Assembly (NCBI GenBank): GCA_004369085.1
Contig: ML210192.1
Coordinates: forward strand, 124,001-188,000
Source: Coprinopsis marcescibilis
Lineage: Eukaryota > Basidiomycota > Agaricomycetes > Agaricales > Psathyrellaceae
Direction of reading: 5' to 3'
Length of the DNA stretch: 64,000 bases
Shown here: positions 62,049 to 64,000 of the stretch, piece by piece
How the letters are laid out: each line of letters starts with the position of its first letter
How positions within the stretch are numbered: the stretch's first letter is position 1
Made by a program: the position numbers and the translations under genes
Notes under the pieces: model-generated
Databases searched by the model: none
Seen by the model: the letters and a program-made list of their open reading frames with translations, nothing else
What the model was told of the DNA's origin: nothing

Positions 62049-62316
62049 TGTTGAACAGCGTCAAGCTCGCGCGTTGAGGTCGTATGGGTACAATTTAATC
62101 CCTTGCTTCAAGCATATAGGCCAAGAAGATCATGTTGTATCCGAGAATATTCCTCCCAGCCAGGTTGGTGAAGTGTGGGAGGAGAACCGTCATAGTGCGA
62201 CGCAACGACATTCTCTGGCTTGGCATCTGATGTTCACGTGATGAGTCCGCTTGGCGGTGGGTCAACCGACCCCGACATTGAGCTCAACATCGTCCTCAAC
62301 GTCCTCAACAACCACC
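62049..62316. promoter_or_regulatory. Shared divergent promoter, ZIP transporter / VMA3
   Basis: A 268-base interval between the start codons of a metal transporter and the V-ATPase proteolipid gene. The plus side ends in a CAACACCATG-like good start context (CAACCACCATG). No TATA box is obvious. Confidence 0.5.
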
Positions 62317-63132
62317 ATGTCCGTCTGCCCTCCGTTTGCGCCATTCTTCGGCTTTGCGGGTGTCGCCTCTGCGGTAAGTACTACTCCAAGCGACGTTCTC
62401 AACCACGGCTCACACATAATAATGTAGATGATCTTCAGCAGTAAGCAGTACTTGGAAACGTCACAGATATTTCGTGCTCATGGCCTTGCGTCTGTAGCTG
62501 TCGGTGCTGCATTCGGAACCTCAAAGTCAGGAATCGGTATCTCTGGACTTGGTCAATTTAGACCAGAACTTATCATGAAGGTTCGATCTCGTACCACCAA
62601 TGGCTATATGTAACTCAAGTGAACAATGACACCAGTCACTCATCCCGGTCGTCATGTCTGGAATCATCGCAGTTTATGGATTGGTCGTATCGGTTCTGAT
62701 AGCTGGAAACTGTTGAGTTGAGTTCACTATTTCTTTGCGACGCCCTTCTAACGTCAGCCTTCAGTAACCACCAACTACTCTCTTTTCGCTGGCTTTGTGC
62801 ACCTCGGTGCAGGGTTGGCCTGCGGCTTTACTGGAATGGCTGCGGGATACGCCATTGGCCATGTTGGTGACGCGGTGAGTGCAACACAGCCCTCTGAGTG
62901 TGTCCTTTCATCCTGCTAACATCTTGTCATTCAGTGTGTCCGAGCCTACGTCCACGAATCGAAGATCTTCGTCGGTATGGTTCTGATTCTGATTTTCGCT
63001 GAAGTTTTGGGACTTTACGGGTATGTGGCGCTTGCAACTACGCTATCCGTACACACTTTGTCTGACATTCCTTGAAGCCTTATTGTCGCTCTCATCATGA
63101 ACACCAAGGTCTCATCGGGCATCACCTGTTAA
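62317..63132 (+). CDS. VMA3: V-type proton ATPase proteolipid subunit c (V0 ring)
   Basis: Four-helix proteolipid that forms the proton-carrying ring of the vacuolar ATPase. Seven exons (62317-62373, 62428-62440, 62498-62580, 62636-62711, 62765-62874, 62935-63020, 63078-63132) sum to 480 bases, 159 residues, the usual length. Sequence: [19 protein letters not shown], then [80 protein letters not shown], and helix [22 protein letters not shown] with the essential proton-binding Glu, then [10 protein letters not shown]. The second exon is only 13 bases. No signal for the c' or c'' isoforms is seen, so plain subunit c is preferred. Confidence 0.96.
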
Positions 63133-63283
63133 CGGACACCATGTAACTTATTCCCGACCTGTAACGGTTCTACACCATTCTTTGCGCCGCGAAGACAATA
63201 TCTAATTGAGCATTCGTGAAAAAAGATGCGGCTTAAGGATGGGCTATTATACAGATTCTAAGTGAATGGTCGGAAAACGGGAA

Positions 63284-63998
63284 TTATGCTACCCGCTGTA
63301 CTGACCGACTGCGGCTTCGCGAAGAGATGGATGAACCAGAGCTAGAGTTGGAGGACGAACGTGATCGACGTCTCCGTCGCTTGCTGTCACGCCCTCTCGA
63401 TTTTGAAGCGTCCGAATCCGAGTCCGAATCCGAACGTGAACTTGAGCTGTCGGAATCCGATGACGAGGATGATGATGAAGAACTCGATGATGAAGAGGAC
63501 CTAAGTAAGACATAAATGTCAGCTTGACCGCCCACAACCGCCTAATGCAAACTTACCTTCGTCCTCTCTTCCGACGTGATTTATCCCCTTCCACGTCCTT
63601 TTCCTTCCCCTTCTCCTTCGCTCTCTCCTTTTCCTTGTCTTCGAGAATTTTGGCTGCAATTCCGGCACTGTAAGGAGGGAGTTGAATTCTGAAGCAATGG
63701 AGTGTTTTGCAATTCAACCTACGGTTTCTTGAATTCCTCGGGAACCTCAACCGTTGGAGTGGCCTTGAGCTTTAGTTTTGGGTTCTCAAGCTGCTTCGTC
63801 CTCGAAGGGCGAGATACATAGGGTCGAGCGCCTTTGCATTGGTACGTGAAGTGACCTGGAAAGCTAAGTGTAAGAAATTCACGAACTCGAGTACATTTCT
63901 GGAAGAGATATACCTCGTTCTAAACACTTCTGGCAGACTGTTGAAGATGTGGCCCTTTGCTGGTTTGCCGAGCCGCGGTGTGGTGCAAACTTAGACAT
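63284..63998 (-). CDS. ZCCHC10: ZCCHC10-like zinc-knuckle protein with Ser/Arg-rich tail
   Basis: Probable nuclear RNA-associated protein. Four exons (63998-63914, 63855-63723, 63667-63557, 63500-63284) join to 181 residues. The start MSKFAPHRGSANQQRATSST is followed by one CCHC knuckle, CQKCLERGHFTYQC (Cx2Cx4Hx4C, rebuilt across the first intron), then KGARPYVSRPSRTKQLENP, VEVPEEFKKPAGIAAKILE and a Lys/Glu-rich segment. The last exon is almost pure Ser, Asp, Arg and Lys: a long Ser run, SD repeats, then RRRRRSRSSS and SRSRSRS, as in splicing-related proteins. The ATG lies 3 bases from the right window edge, so a further upstream extension cannot be checked. It converges on VMA3, 151 bases between stops. 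Confidence 0.9.
63352..63500. repeat. Low-complexity tract coding Ser/Asp and Ser/Arg repeats
   Basis: Coding-strand runs of TC(A/T/G), GA(C/T) and CG(A/T) codons make the Ser-rich/SD/RS tail of the zinc-knuckle gene. On the plus strand the same bases read as a long Asp/Glu-rich frame, which is a shadow. Confidence 0.7.
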
Positions 63999-64000
63999 TC

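Noticed and set aside
63327..63515. Plus-strand Asp/Glu-rich frame at the right end
   Set aside because: It is the complement of the Ser/Arg-rich tail of the ZCCHC10-like gene.

Overview
The window is a piece of nuclear genome from a mushroom-forming basidiomycete (Agaricomycetes). The evidence is dense short introns (mostly 45-65 bases, GT-AG, with at least one GC-AG), alternating strands with short intergenic gaps, and several gene types typical of that class: single-pass 'Agaricomycete' membrane proteins, a large F-box protein starting with the sequence pattern MHRLCDEIIQLIFYEL, tandem GH71 alpha-1,3-glucanases, and a Mig1/CreA repressor. Genus and species cannot be told from this sequence. 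I found no rRNA, tRNA, CRISPR array or intact transposon.

Layout. 1-659: 5' end of RAD50 (minus, runs off the left edge). 660-5734: gene-poor, with possible relics only. 5735-11451: mitochondrial genes, namely an SDHAF1/Sdh6-type LYR factor (+), mitochondrial ribosomal protein L4/uL29m (-), a single-pass membrane protein (+) and the complex I assembly factor NDUFAF6 (+). 11765-15259: a long F-box protein (+). 15503-17893: an MFS anion/vitamin-type transporter (-). 18-20.7 kb: mostly non-coding, with one orphan ORF. 20788-26235: two tandem GH71 alpha-1,3-glucanase genes (+). 26480-27807: V-ATPase subunit d (-). 28089-30299: SNF5/SMARCB1 (-). 31087-33668: Mig1/CreA-type carbon catabolite repressor (-), with a 1.1 kb divergent leader to a possible unknown gene at 34799 (+). 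35.5-38.6 kb: gene-poor. 38639-41047: WD40 protein resembling DCAF5/DCAF6 (+). 41755-43289: queuosine salvage enzyme Qng1 (-). About 44371-46315: arrestin-like protein (-). 47111-53746: the nuclear basket nucleoporin Tpr/Mlp1 (-), divergent from RPS20 (54025-54555, +). 54869-55191: a small basic orphan protein (+). 55509-57368: signal-peptide/TM protein (-). 57772-59604: branched-chain 2-oxoacid dehydrogenase E1 alpha (+). 60843-62048: ZIP9/Atx2-type zinc transporter (-), divergent from V-ATPase proteolipid subunit c (62317-63132, +). 63284-63998: ZCCHC10-like zinc-knuckle/RS-rich protein (-).

Most of this is housekeeping sequence with no operon-like logic. There are loose functional groupings: four mitochondrial genes, two V0 subunits of the V-ATPase, and two cell-wall glucanases near the carbon repressor. 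I found no convincing novel multi-gene system. The most notable observations are very small exons (8, 9 and 13 bases) needed to rebuild two highly conserved proteins, the tandem GH71 pair with a displaced splice acceptor in one copy, a GC-AG intron, a conserved-looking small orphan next to RPS20, and a probable unknown gene behind a long pyrimidine-rich leader. Exon limits given were placed by eye from splice consensus, reading frame and family conservation.
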